This document shows, piece by piece, positions 35,951 through 44,963 of a stretch of 64,000 nucleotides of DNA; position 1 is the first letter of the stretch, and each line of letters opens with the position of its first letter. The position numbers were made by a program, and so were the translations under genes. This DNA is from Methanosarcina horonobensis HB-1 = JCM 15518 (GTDB lineage Archaea; Halobacteriota; Methanosarcinia; Methanosarcinales; Methanosarcinaceae): the NCBI RefSeq assembly GCF_000970285.1, contig NZ_CP009516.1, positions 1,715,036 through 1,779,035 of the forward strand, written 5' to 3'. The notes below the pieces were generated by a model. That model saw only the letters and a list, made by a program, of their open reading frames with translations. It did not search any database and was not told the DNA's origin.

Positions 35951-36988
35951 TCAACATCTGCCATGTTTGTGATACTTTTTATGATGCCTATCATTCCGTC
36001 TGTTGTCATATTTTTTATGATGTTTATCCCAATCTTTCTGGTCTTTATCTTCAGGTTCAGTGGGGGTTACCACTGGTTCTTCAGGTTCAATTTCAGGTTC
36101 TTCAGGTTCAATTTCAGGTTCTTCAGGTTCAATTTCAGGTTCTTCAGGTTCAATCACTTCAGGCTCTTCAGGCTTGTCTTCAACTGGAGTTTCTTCCTGG
36201 TATTCACCTAGATCCAGATTGCCGTCAATAGTGAAGGATTCTCCATATGCAACGAACTTAAAAGGAGTCTGAAGATTTACATTTCCACTGTTGAGGACGT
36301 TTTTATATCCCTGATCTCTGTTTACGTCCCCAAGTCCCTCCTGCTTTAATTTTGAATCCCTGAGCGAAATTAGTTTCTGGAGATATGCGTTTTCATCGGC
36401 TCCCTGTTTTGGGGTTGTGCCTGCATTCTTTATGATTCTTTCTGCCCCGTCAACTCCATGCCTGACACACATATCATAGATGAAAGCTTTAGTAAGTGCA
36501 TTTTTTGCACCTATAGAATCTGCAATTTTCATTGCAGGATTATAGTAGAGCTCATCCAGTTTGTCCATCTGAGCTGTCTTGAAAAGAGGGTCATTACAGT
36601 TCTGTACATCTTTTATAAATCCTGATAATCCTTCAGTGCTTGGATTTCCGTCTCCACCTGCTGCATTGTGCCTTCCTGCATCTATCGTATCCAGAGCTGG
36701 AATATATTTTGCCAGGGTATTATCCGGATTTAACTCCATGTAATGATGGATTAGTATATTTCCATCATAAGTCCCGGTACAAAAACCTATACATCCGAAC
36801 GTGATACCGCGACCGTCTCCTATGTTTTCGGCGTAATTAAACTGTAACTCAGTGTCGCTATTTTCCAGAGTTGTTGTCATCTGAATTATAGCGCCTTTTT
36901 CACTTGCGGCTGCTGGTGTTGCTAAGAGCATTACTAAGAAAAGGAATACTGACAGTGTTTTTAACATCGTTTTTAGCTCCGTTTTCAT
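35951..36988 (-). CDS. secreted GH46 chitosanase-like glycosidase, lysin candidate
   Basis: 345 residues from ATG 36988. A Sec signal peptide (MLKTLSVFLFLVMLLATPAA) precedes a domain with GH46 signatures: IIQMTTTLENSDTE with the catalytic Glu, ENIGDGRGITFGCIGFCTGT with the catalytic Asp in GDGRG, and GHNAAGGDGNPS-like and MCVRHGVDGAERI later on. After the catalytic domain come tandem EPEEPEI repeats and a very basic His/Lys tail (DKHHKKYDNRRNDRHHKKYH). GH46 enzymes cleave chitosan. In a Methanosarcina virus the likely target is the acidic wall polymer methanochondroitin, with the basic tail binding it. Signal export would make it an SAR-independent lysin. Confidence 0.75.
   Translation of the reverse strand: MKTELKTMLKTLSVFLFLVMLLATPAAASEKGAIIQMTTTLENSDTELQFNYAENIGDGRGITFGCIGFCTGTYDGNILIHHYMELNPDNTLAKYIPALDTIDAGRHNAAGGDGNPSTEGLSGFIKDVQNCNDPLFKTAQMDKLDELYYNPAMKIADSIGAKNALTKAFIYDMCVRHGVDGAERIIKNAGTTPKQGADENAYLQKLISLRDSKLKQEGLGDVNRDQGYKNVLNSGNVNLQTPFKFVAYGESFTIDGNLDLGEYQEETPVEDKPEEPEVIEPEEPEIEPEEPEIEPEEPEIEPEEPVVTPTEPEDKDQKDWDKHHKKYDNRRNDRHHKKYHKHGRC
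36073..36153. repeat. 21-bp tandem repeat in the glycosidase gene
   Basis: Nearly four copies of TTCAGGTTCTTCAGGTTCAA plus T, encoding the EPEEPEI repeats on the minus strand. Copy number is likely variable by slippage, changing linker length. Confidence 0.85.
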
Positions 36989-37001
36989 TGTGTTTGTGCC
37001 A

Positions 37002-38972
37002 TTAAAGTGTCGCCAGCCAGTCGAATGATATGTCAGCGCCTGCTGTGCTGTCGATTGATATCGTGAACATCGTGCTGGTTTTTGCCGAGACGTGGTATTG
37101 CTTCCCGGCAGTCGATGTAGTTGGTGACAGTATGACATTTGCTGGTTCTCTTGGCATACCATGTGTCACGTTTACGCTTGTCTGACCGGCTGTGATTTTT
37201 GCTGACCCGAATCGCTTGCTGTAGTCTACAGGTACTCTGCTGTACACGTCAATTACTTCAGAGAATGTTGCAACACGTAGCTTCTTTGAAACCACGTACT
37301 GAACCATCAATTCGAAATCCTCTACGGTCGGTGAGCCAGCCATCGACGGTGTATGCGTGTAATAAATGAGCCAACCGCCGCGTTTTATCACTTCATCAAC
37401 GGCTGTCTGCCACGCCGCAACGGAGGCGGGTGCGTATCTGAAGAGGTACGGATATGGTAATTCCGGAATTGGGTTTATCCGCTGGATAGTAGATGGGAAA
37501 TACATATGATTCCTGAGAGCATCGAACCCTTCTGTGCTCATCTGACCCGTATAGCATAAAAGTAGGAATCTAGCCCCGTCAGTGAATCCGTTTGAGACAA
37601 GGAAGTCCTGTCCTGCAAACGCCTGATCTTCGCACGAGGCCGCTGAGTTATAGGACAGAGCGCGGTGGTTCCATGTGTGATTTATGATCTCATGACCACA
37701 GTCGTGTGCATCTCTCAGGTCAGCTAAAGACATGAAGTTTGAAGGGATTGACATCCCAGGATTGAAGCCCCACACACCTGACAGGCCGTACTTTCTGAGC
37801 ACTGCCCCGTAGGTGTCCCATGCTTCTTTCCAGCAGTCATCGAACGAGAAGCTAATAATGGGCATCGAATTATGTGTGTACCACACCCTGTCAACGTATG
37901 CGTTCCCGTTCGTGGACAGAAACTGCAATCCGAGCCTATTTACTCTTGCTTCATTGAAAGCGCCTGAAGTGTCATACCAGGCAGACGGCTGACCTGGATG
38001 GAACGTAAGATGCATCCATCTACCGGCGATTGCGTTATTGGTCAGCCGCATTTCATCTCCAGTCCTATTAGTGATTGAGTCAGTCATGAAAGTTGCTTTC
38101 AGGGTGGTACTGCCGGTTGGTACTTCATCGAACTTTACAAGTACGTGAAGTATACACCGTCTGAAATCCACTGCTTCAGGGAATTGAAACTCTGATCTGG
38201 CGCTATTGTACGCCATTTTGAGAGACTTTCCATTTGTAAGATATGTCCCCTCAACAGTCGAGTATGATGCATTTGAGCCGAGCTGCCAGCCAGTATCACA
38301 GTTTGATAGCAGTAACTGCTCAGAATTCTGATTCATCGGAGAATATGCTGGTACCACATTGAGTATGTTCGGGAACTTGCGGTTTACAATTGTGTTTCCA
38401 TAACACCGACCAACCTGTTTTACATACGCCCCGTTTATTGTGGCGGGTGCATTGTCAGCTGCCACGGACACGTTTGTCATATACGTGTCAATACGGGAGT
38501 TCGATACATTTGTTAACAGTATAACGGTCCTGTATCCTGGAGACTGGTTTGTTGCGTTACCGTCGAGTCTCCCGCCTGTTATTGATATACCGGTTGCATC
38601 TGTTGCAGCAAACATTACTGCACCATCAGCAACAACATCTAACGTTATACTTCCGTCAAGTTCGATGTTAGTATTTGATGGAACTGTGATTGGATCAAAT
38701 GATGATTTTACAAATGACCCCATCAATTTTACCGTGCGAGTGCCCGTGGCTGGCAATGCTTCTATCGCAGCGATAATTTCTTCCTGGTCATCTACTCCAT
38801 CACAAACATAATCTGCCTGAATCTTCGACTTCGCAGAACAATCTGCTCCAGCTATAACAATAGTAGCAGAGCGAGTTATTTTATGAGATGCTGATAGATT
38901 TGAATTGCGAACTGTTGAAAACACATCATCCATTTGTGCAGCCGGGATTGGTCCAGCGTGAGTTCCTGTCAT
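37002..38972 (-). CDS. tail spike: beta-helix plus NodB polysaccharide deacetylase
   Basis: 656 residues. An N-terminal pectate-lyase-like region (about 45-190: CDGVDDQEEIIAAIEALPAT ... GISITGGRLDGNATN) is followed by a beta-sandwich, then a NodB deacetylase (about 375-580). Its metal and catalytic residues are visible: SFSFDDCW (Asp-Asp) and GHEIINHTWNH (His-x3-His). A small beta domain ends the protein (NVTHGMPREPANVILSPTTS). Family members remove N-acetyl groups from polysaccharides. As a spike it could deacetylate the GalNAc of methanochondroitin during entry. Confidence 0.75.
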   Translation of the reverse strand: MTGTHAGPIPAAQMDDVFSTVRNSNLSASHKITRSATIVIAGADCSAKSKIQADYVCDGVDDQEEIIAAIEALPATGTRTVKLMGSFVKSSFDPITVPSNTNIELDGSITLDVVADGAVMFAATDATGISITGGRLDGNATNQSPGYRTVILLTNVSNSRIDTYMTNVSVAADNAPATINGAYVKQVGRCYGNTIVNRKFPNILNVVPAYSPMNQNSEQLLLSNCDTGWQLGSNASYSTVEGTYLTNGKSLKMAYNSARSEFQFPEAVDFRRCILHVLVKFDEVPTGSTTLKATFMTDSITNRTGDEMRLTNNAIAGRWMHLTFHPGQPSAWYDTSGAFNEARVNRLGLQFLSTNGNAYVDRVWYTHNSMPIISFSFDDCWKEAWDTYGAVLRKYGLSGVWGFNPGMSIPSNFMSLADLRDAHDCGHEIINHTWNHRALSYNSAASCEDQAFAGQDFLVSNGFTDGARFLLLCYTGQMSTEGFDALRNHMYFPSTIQRINPIPELPYPYLFRYAPASVAAWQTAVDEVIKRGGWLIYYTHTPSMAGSPTVEDFELMVQYVVSKKLRVATFSEVIDVYSRVPVDYSKRFGSAKITAGQTSVNVTHGMPREPANVILSPTTSTAGKQYHVSAKTSTMFTISIDSTAGADISFDWLATL

Positions 38973-39535
38973 CGTATAGCCTCCAGTGTATAGCCATCAG
39001 AAGAGACGTAGAAATAATCATCAGAAGAAACGTAGAATACTTTTTGAAAATCGTAAATTTGTAAGACCTTTGTAATTGAACCTGGTAGTGAACTATCCAA
39101 GAAGTCTGGGATTAGATCAGCGTTTGAATCCTGCGTGAGATTTGCATACAAAAAGTTCCTTCCGTAGATTATTCCGTTTCCCGGATACAGAACAAGCTGA
39201 GTAATCGTCCCTGACGCATCTACTATACACTGAAAATTTTTAGGGCGTTTCGTGAAAATGAAAACATCTACTTCCGAACCTGCCGGATCGAAGCAGGCAA
39301 TCCAGGGGTAGATTAGATTATGAAGCCCTGTGTTGATGTCTGTATCATCCGTGAACGAGTGAATCCCTTCAGTGAGAGCTCTTCCCTCGGTGAGTGTATA
39401 TTCATTGTATCTGGGGAGAACACCTGTGGTTCCAGAGGACATGACGAGGACTTTTCCAGATACATGAATGGTTACTGTATCCCCCACAACCCTCAACCGT
39501 TTCAGCGCAGGATGTCGCACGGCATCACCTGACAA
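38969..39535 (-). CDS. structural protein, unassigned
   Basis: 188 residues, beta-rich. It starts MSGDAVRHPALKRLRVVGDT and ends with a duplicated FYVSSDDYFYVSSDGYT. It overlaps both the upstream gene and the tail-spike gene (ATGA), so it may connect the spike to the virion or chaperone it. Confidence 0.5.
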   Translation of the reverse strand: MSGDAVRHPALKRLRVVGDTVTIHVSGKVLVMSSGTTGVLPRYNEYTLTEGRALTEGIHSFTDDTDINTGLHNLIYPWIACFDPAGSEVDVFIFTKRPKNFQCIVDASGTITQLVLYPGNGIIYGRNFLYANLTQDSNADLIPDFLDSSLPGSITKVLQIYDFQKVFYVSSDDYFYVSSDGYTLEAIR

Positions 39536-39881
39536 TATTTAGAACTACTTTCAATGTGGCAGGGTTCACCGTGTCGCCGTTGAACCCTTCAATTTTCACG
39601 AAAGGCAGTCCGCCCTCAACAATCATCTTTCCTGAAGTTGCTCCTGTTCCCAGAGTCATTGTTCTGATTACATCGCCGTTGTCGTTTTCGTCTGCATAGC
39701 CGAGGACATTGATTGTTACTGAAGAACTGTTTCCGGTGTAAGAGCCTGTCAGCCAGAAGTATTCTGCACCGTCTACGTTGACGAAACCGTTTTCAGGTTT
39801 TGTTACGGTTCCAGATGCTTCTATTTCAGTACCGTTGTCACCGAAAGGATACTTCCTGTTTCTTGTATCACTGTCACCCAT
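39525..39881 (-). CDS. small structural protein, possible decoration protein
   Basis: 118 residues of beta-sandwich character (NRKYPFGDNGTEIEASGTVT ... EYFWLTGSYTGNSSSVTINV). It is the first gene after the capsid protein. A head decoration or fibre role is possible; there is no sequence signature. Confidence 0.45.
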   Translation of the reverse strand: MGDSDTRNRKYPFGDNGTEIEASGTVTKPENGFVNVDGAEYFWLTGSYTGNSSSVTINVLGYADENDNGDVIRTMTLGTGATSGKMIVEGGLPFVKIEGFNGDTVNPATLKVVLNIVR

Positions 39882-39917
39882 TTTCCCACCTCAAAAAAAA
39901 GAAAAAGAGAATTCCGA

Positions 39918-40850
39918 TTATGAGGTCGGGACGCAAGCTATGCAGTAGCGCCAGTTACCATAGCCGATGTTGAAACGAGCATCAACGCCCATCTTGATCA
40001 CGCCGGAATTGAACCAGTCATCAGAGACAGAGCCAGTTCCACCCAGGGTGATGAAACGTGGAGCTCTCCTTGTCTGGTAGATCAGGGGTTTTGTGGGTCT
40101 GTTACAACAGGCAAAATACCAGCTGTCAACGTCGGTGATGAATGGATTGACGATTACTGTGTACTTGCCCCTGTGAACGTTGATTGTAGGTGCGCTGTCA
40201 GTTCCGGATGCGACGTACCTGGCGATCTCCGTAGCTCCGATGAGTTCCAGAGAGGTTTTTTCGAGCTCTGGAGGTACGATAAGAGTGTCACCCACAATTC
40301 CCATAGGCTTGCCCTTGTCATCCTTGTAGCGGAGCATTGTTGCTCTGACGGTCGCCAGGTTGTCAGATGTCAGTTCCAGGGTAAGGTCATTTGACTGAGT
40401 TCCGGATGCACCTTCAGAGTGGTCAGTGTCGAAGAAGTACTGCCCATCGTAGCACTCAGCAGAAACCCCGCCAACCAGGACTTCCATTGCTCTTTCGCCT
40501 GGGAACCTGCGAGCCTCGTTTGCAAGATCCCTGATTGCCAGCATGATCTGTCCGGTCTGGTCGTCCTCAATTGCTTCCTCTGTGATGGCAATAGAAGCTT
40601 CATATTTCTTGTTGAGGATTTCGAAACCGTATTCCTTGATGAGTTTCGGCAGACGCTCGTCAATCCACTCTCTCATTTTGGGAGTAGCTCCGAGCATGGC
40701 ATAGACTTCCTTGCTCTTGGTAGATGGCACTTCTGTGCAGAGACTCTTCCAAGTTTCGTCAATCTGTCCTTCCCGGAATTCCTTGTTGAAGGTCGTCCTT
40801 GCAGCGTTGACGATGTGGTACGGGAAATCAGATGGTGTATTGACGCCCAT
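39918..40850 (-). CDS. major capsid protein, Mu gpT-like
   Basis: 310 residues, HK97-fold capsid protein of the Mu gpT type. Marks are the N-terminal helix FPYHIVNAARTTFNKEFREG, YGFEILNKKYEASIAITEEA, the family-typical YDGQYFFDTDH and the C-terminal domain (YTVIVNPFITDVDSWYFACC). Its order after protease/scaffold and DUF2190 genes is the Mu arrangement. The start overlaps the previous stop. Confidence 0.85.
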   Translation of the reverse strand: MGVNTPSDFPYHIVNAARTTFNKEFREGQIDETWKSLCTEVPSTKSKEVYAMLGATPKMREWIDERLPKLIKEYGFEILNKKYEASIAITEEAIEDDQTGQIMLAIRDLANEARRFPGERAMEVLVGGVSAECYDGQYFFDTDHSEGASGTQSNDLTLELTSDNLATVRATMLRYKDDKGKPMGIVGDTLIVPPELEKTSLELIGATEIARYVASGTDSAPTINVHRGKYTVIVNPFITDVDSWYFACCNRPTKPLIYQTRRAPRFITLGGTGSVSDDWFNSGVIKMGVDARFNIGYGNWRYCIACVPTS

Positions 40851-41254
40851 TAGCAGTACCCTCCTATATCGATGAAGATTTTTCCGGTGTTTTCAAACTT
40901 GGCTGCTTTCCCTACCTGAGTTGCATCAGTTGAGGTCTTTGTGACGGTCTGATTGTCAAGAGCGTACACGGCAGCACCTACGTCAGTGATTGCAGCACTG
41001 CCCAGGATGAACTCGTGAATGCCTTTCCTGGCACATCTGATGACTTTGTCCCCAGCTGAACCTCCTGTATTGTCAACTGCTTCTAGGCTGACTCCACAGA
41101 AGATCAGGTTGGCAGCTTTGGTCATTGAAGTTGCGTAGCCGCTGGCGAGCTGCACCATGACACCCTTCGGGATCTTGGTATCTGCAGCAACAGGGGAAGC
41201 AACGATCTCTCCAGGTCTGGAGAGAGTTTCGATGTCAGAAGTTGTAGCGGTCAT
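40850..41254 (-). CDS. DUF2190 capsid cement/decoration protein
   Basis: 134 residues. The pattern DTKIPKGVMVQLASGYATSM, FCGVSLEAVDNTGGSAGDKV, RCARKGIHEF and DVGAAVYALDNQTVT matches DUF2190 head-stabilising proteins found beside Mu-like capsids. It overlaps both neighbours. Confidence 0.75.
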   Translation of the reverse strand: MTATTSDIETLSRPGEIVASPVAADTKIPKGVMVQLASGYATSMTKAANLIFCGVSLEAVDNTGGSAGDKVIRCARKGIHEFILGSAAITDVGAAVYALDNQTVTKTSTDATQVGKAAKFENTGKIFIDIGGYC

Positions 41255-42171
41255 TCTTCAAGTCCTCCATACTTCTCAAGGTCTTCAGGAGTGATCCCAG
41301 CAGCAGTGTAGACGTCCTTCCCGGCTTCGTAGGTACTCTTGACCTTTCCACCGCCACCGCTGCCGCCTCCGCCTCCACCGCCCGTTCCGATGTGGGAAGC
41401 GACAGTTGCTTTCATTGCAGCTGCGGTTGCTCGGATGATTCCAGCAGACGGTTTTTCGCTCAGGAACTCATCAAGCTCCTTTTCCTTGCCCTTCATGAAG
41501 CTGGAGAGTTCCTTGACTGCCTCATTGTACTCACTGGCTTCCTTCTGTCTTTTGTCGTGGCTTTCGAGAGCTATCTTGACAGCTTTCTCGACAGTAGACT
41601 CTATGGTCTTGTCCTTCGCGATGAGGTCCTCTCTGAGCTTTGCATTCTCGCTTTTGAGAGTCTCTATTGTGGATTTGAGTTCGTCAATTGTGGGTTCGTT
41701 TTCTGGCGTTTTTTCGCCTCCTGTTTTGTATTGTGGATACTTTGATGCAAGAGTCGCAGCCATCATGGAGCCGGTAGAGGGTCTGACCCCTACGCCCATC
41801 TCAGGAGTGGCAGCTGGTTTGTATGGATAGCTCACCAGAGTAGCCCCTGTGCCGTATCCTTTCTTGATCTTTCTTCCTTCCATTTCGAGGGGAACGCATT
41901 CCTGCGAAACCCCTTCGTAGAAATCTGAATTGATAAGGTCGAGAGTTTTCTGTGGCAGGTCGTTGAATGTAGCCCAGACCAGCTTTGTTTCGGGATCATA
42001 CTCCAGGTCGGAGATTCGTGCTTTGTTGAGCAGATGGTTGTTGTTCTCATGGTTGATCGAGACCAGCCCACCCTCCCACGTCCTGAAGTCCTTGCTCAGG
42101 AACTCCTCGGTCAGAATAGCCTCATCACCAAACATGTCGTAGGCGGATTGTCCAGCAACGGCTATTGCCAT
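41251..42171 (-). CDS. capsid maturation protease / scaffold (Mu gpI-like)
   Basis: 306 residues. The N-terminal 120 residues resemble prohead proteases (AILTEEFLSKDFRTWEGGLV, SINHENNN, DFYEGVSQECVPLEMEG). A long coiled coil follows (EPTIDELKSTIETLKSENAK ... VKIALESHDKRQKEA), typical of a scaffold. A glycine run (GGGGGGGSGGGG) links it to a C-terminal peptide likely to bind capsid. Fusion of protease and scaffold is normal for this family. Confidence 0.75.
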   Translation of the reverse strand: MAIAVAGQSAYDMFGDEAILTEEFLSKDFRTWEGGLVSINHENNNHLLNKARISDLEYDPETKLVWATFNDLPQKTLDLINSDFYEGVSQECVPLEMEGRKIKKGYGTGATLVSYPYKPAATPEMGVGVRPSTGSMMAATLASKYPQYKTGGEKTPENEPTIDELKSTIETLKSENAKLREDLIAKDKTIESTVEKAVKIALESHDKRQKEASEYNEAVKELSSFMKGKEKELDEFLSEKPSAGIIRATAAAMKATVASHIGTGGGGGGGSGGGGKVKSTYEAGKDVYTAAGITPEDLEKYGGLEE

Positions 42172-42294
42172 GCGGATACCTCCACCGTCAGTTTGTTTGG
42201 AAGTGTATTTTAGAGGGGTTGTGATGAAAGGGGATGCTGTCAGCCGATCGCACCTCCAAAAATAATTGTCATGAGGGAGAGTTTCAGGAGGTGG

Positions 42295-42310
42295 TATTTA
42301 AAGGAAAGTC
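42295..42310 (-). promoter_or_regulatory. shared viral promoter motif, copy 3
   Basis: Minus strand GGACTTTCCTTTAAATACC then ACCTCCTGAAAC, closely matching the 33408 copy. It lies 124 nt before the protease/scaffold gene, giving a long leader with an internal GGAGGTG. Confidence 0.55.
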
Positions 42311-42519
42311 CAAAGTGTTGAATAACATTAATGACGTACAATATGGTATGTGCCCTCGCACTGACACGAAAGACAAGATCAGAAAGGATGTGCAGGAGTA
42401 TCATTCACTTGGGTATGACGATTCTAAAATTGCTGGATAAAAAAATAAAACGTAACGGTGGTTTCGTGGCAACGTTAACATTAATCGAACATAGCAATTG
42501 AGAAAACACCGAGGAGCAT

Positions 42520-43788
42520 ATGACTACTTTAGAACTCCGTCCAGGCACTTTCCAACAGTCTACATTCACAAAAGTCGGCTACGATCAACACTACGACTCG
42601 ATTTTCTTGAATTCTGGAGCTTACAAAGTCACAATTCCTCTGAAACTGAATTCCGGGACTGCAATAACGAAAGATCCGGATGTCGAGCCTGCAACAATAA
42701 CGCTGGCATCTGCCGTAACTGAAACTGTTTTCCCCTCGATGACTCCTATTTTTGGGCAGGCAAAAACGACCATCCAAGACATCCTTCTTGAAAACATTAC
42801 ATTCGATGGGAACGCAGCAGCACAAACTGTTACGTGGGGCAAGGGATTTCATAATCTCGTAGGTATCCTCCGCGGGAAAAATATCGTAATTCGGGGGTGC
42901 ACAGCGGGCAACTCTCAGGGAGACATAGCCAGGCTTATTGACTGTGAGGATATAGAATTTTACGAAAACACTGTGTTGGGGGGCGGACATGACGGTCTAT
43001 ACGTCGAACGCAGTACGGGAGTTGAAGCATGGAAAAATAAAATTTACGCCCGTGTCAATAGCGGTCTACGTTCCAAAGGAAGCAAAGGAGTATACTTCCA
43101 CGACAACGATATCCAGCGTTCGCCTGCTTACAATCCATCAACGGGCCCCTTGATCCAAGTCGAAAACTCCCGAGCAAATGAAACGACGTCAGATGTCGTC
43201 ATTGAAAATAATTATCTTGCATATGCTAGAGGTCCTGGGATTTGGGCAGCAGGACACTCCACAATCGCTCTAGATGCTGCAAAGGATCTCGTCATCAAGG
43301 GCAATACAATAGTGGACTGTGGTCAAATGCCTGTATCCATCGAGGCTGTTGCAAAAGTCTGCGGAATATCGGTTGACGGTTGGGACCAAGTCAGAATAGA
43401 AAACAACCTGATTGACGGAAATTTTGGTGGTGGGATACACTTTTCCCCGTATCTAACTACCTCAGCCGGGACAGGATACCGGGCAACTGTCAAGGGGAAC
43501 ACCATTTGCAACACAAAAAAGAATCTGAAAGGGTCAGGTGGTGCGGCAATCGCAAACGCAGGAAAGTACATCCTCGAAATTGACGGCAACAGGTACTATG
43601 GCAATATCTCTGATGGACTGACAGGGACCAATCCCCTATTTGATCCCTGTGAGCCGGAAATACCTGATACCGTAGGGGACGGGGAGCCTGTCGGAAGATC
43701 TGCGTTTGTTTTTTTGTCCTGCCCGGCTGATCAGATTCAGGCTGTCCGAAATGCAGTACCTGAAAAAAGAATTTTTGTGAGGGAATAA
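42520..43788 (+). CDS. right-handed beta-helix protein (cargo)
   Basis: 422 residues, opposite in strand to the head genes. Parallel beta-helix repeats are visible from about 75 to 350 (DILLENITFDGN, NIVIRGCTAGNSQGD, DIEFYENTVLGGGHDGLYVE, LVIKGNTIVDCGQMP, RIENNLIDGNFGGGI), the fold of polysaccharide lyases and of disaggregatase-associated domains. A separate C-terminal module of about 30 residues (FVFLSCPADQIQAVRNAVPE) resembles the end of the next protein. GAGGAG precedes the ATG. It probably binds or cleaves a surface polysaccharide. Confidence 0.75.
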   Translation: MTTLELRPGTFQQSTFTKVGYDQHYDSIFLNSGAYKVTIPLKLNSGTAITKDPDVEPATITLASAVTETVFPSMTPIFGQAKTTIQDILLENITFDGNAAAQTVTWGKGFHNLVGILRGKNIVIRGCTAGNSQGDIARLIDCEDIEFYENTVLGGGHDGLYVERSTGVEAWKNKIYARVNSGLRSKGSKGVYFHDNDIQRSPAYNPSTGPLIQVENSRANETTSDVVIENNYLAYARGPGIWAAGHSTIALDAAKDLVIKGNTIVDCGQMPVSIEAVAKVCGISVDGWDQVRIENNLIDGNFGGGIHFSPYLTTSAGTGYRATVKGNTICNTKKNLKGSGGAAIANAGKYILEIDGNRYYGNISDGLTGTNPLFDPCEPEIPDTVGDGEPVGRSAFVFLSCPADQIQAVRNAVPEKRIFVRE

Positions 43789-43789
43789 C

Positions 43790-44476
43790 ATGATTGAAAA
43801 CCGTCTACGTGAAGCCTCTTCAGAGGCTGTATATCCGGACCCTACCTTTCTTGACGTGGGAGGGATGAATAACGCAAGATACAGGGATGTAATAGTGTTT
43901 GACCTGAGCGAATATACCGGGGCGGGTATTCAGAAAGCAGTTCTGTCTCTCTACTGGTATTATCCTGAAGGAAGTACCAGACCTCAAGATACTGTAATTG
44001 AGGTTTATAGACCTGCTTCTGCCTGGAACTCAAACTATGTAAGCTGGACTAAGAGAGACAAAGGGGTTGCGTGGAATAACGCAGGAGGAGACTGGTATGA
44101 CAAAAACGGTGTCTTGCAGGGCAGTACCCCCTATGCTACACTTACCCTTAAAGGCAGCACTCTTCCTGACAACAGGTATTACGAGCTCGATGTAACTGAT
44201 CTCGTGAAAGAGTATATTGGTGGCAAATATGAAAATACAGGATTCCTTATCAAGGCCAGGACTGAAAACGATAATTATATTGCATTCTACAGTTCCAAAG
44301 CCGGGGATGAAAGTCAGAAACCAAGGATCGACGTGACCGTGCAGACCGGACAACCAGCCACCGAACCTGATGTATACCTGATTATCCCATGCTACTCTGA
44401 GGAGGATGCTGAAGCAGCCAAGGCAAGAATATTAGAGATCGTGCCCGAAGTTGAGATATATACGAAGTTGAGTTAA
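43790..44476 (+). CDS. disaggregatase-repeat protein
   Basis: 228 residues. About 175 residues match the Disaggr_repeat/DNRLRE module of Methanosarcina surface proteins: DNRLREAS-like ENRLREASSEAVYPDPTFLD, VGGMNNARYRDVIVFDLSEY, SLYWYYPEGS, NNAGGDWYDKNGVLQGSTPY and NTGFLIKARTENDNYIAFYS. Disaggregatase of M. mazei degrades methanochondroitin and carries such repeats. A 35-residue C-terminal module (VYLIIPCYSEEDAEAAKARI) follows. It begins 2 nt after the beta-helix gene, so the two form one cassette. No signal peptide. Confidence 0.8.
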   Translation: MIENRLREASSEAVYPDPTFLDVGGMNNARYRDVIVFDLSEYTGAGIQKAVLSLYWYYPEGSTRPQDTVIEVYRPASAWNSNYVSWTKRDKGVAWNNAGGDWYDKNGVLQGSTPYATLTLKGSTLPDNRYYELDVTDLVKEYIGGKYENTGFLIKARTENDNYIAFYSSKAGDESQKPRIDVTVQTGQPATEPDVYLIIPCYSEEDAEAAKARILEIVPEVEIYTKLS

Positions 44477-44738
44477 TTATCTTTTTTCCTTTTTGTGTTA
44501 ATATTTGCAGGCCTGCAGTTGACCTGCAGGTAGTTTTTGTTTATATACTTCCCTAAGCTCTTCCTAATCTCTTTGGACAAAATGACATCCATAGACGTTT
44601 TCACAAAAAGGACGACACAAGGACATTGAGAAGAGAAATGAGTCAACGATGTGAACAAGAAGTGGCTCTTTATCCAAAGCGGTTGGAGAAAATAGGGAGG
44701 TAGTGAAGAAGTTTAAGGAGAGTGAAATTACTACTTTT

Positions 44739-44963
44739 TTAAACGTGCTCAAACTGAGTCCCGTGATCCCCAGGATAAGGCTTTTTGTGATCGTTGTCGC
44801 CTCTCCAGATCTCATCAGGAATGCCTTCAGGGAAAGCATCGCATTCATGAATTCCCCGACCTTTCCATAGAAAATGCTTGCAATATGAGCAGACAGGACT
44901 ATAGATGATTTCTGCGTCAGAGGAGTCATCTAAAACGAATTCTTCTTCAGCCGTGATTACCAC
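44739..44963 (-). CDS. small conserved viral zinc protein
   Basis: 74 residues with CSYCKHFLWKGRGIHECDAF, a four-ligand site, then PEGIPDEIWRGDNDHKKPYP. Such proteins commonly follow MuF genes in tailed viruses. It overlaps the MuF stop. Role unknown. Confidence 0.65.
   Translation of the reverse strand: MVITAEEEFVLDDSSDAEIIYSPVCSYCKHFLWKGRGIHECDAFPEGIPDEIWRGDNDHKKPYPGDHGTQFEHV

Noticed and set aside
42234-42440. A 68-codon frame before the beta-helix gene
   Set aside because: The first half is only promoter sequence; the later part (KDKIRKDVQEYHSLGYDDSK) has a small helical pattern but no start with a ribosome site. Not convincing.
44473-44739. Small frames between the disaggregatase-repeat gene and the zinc protein
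   Set aside because: No ribosome sites, no overlaps, no domain; treated as spacer.
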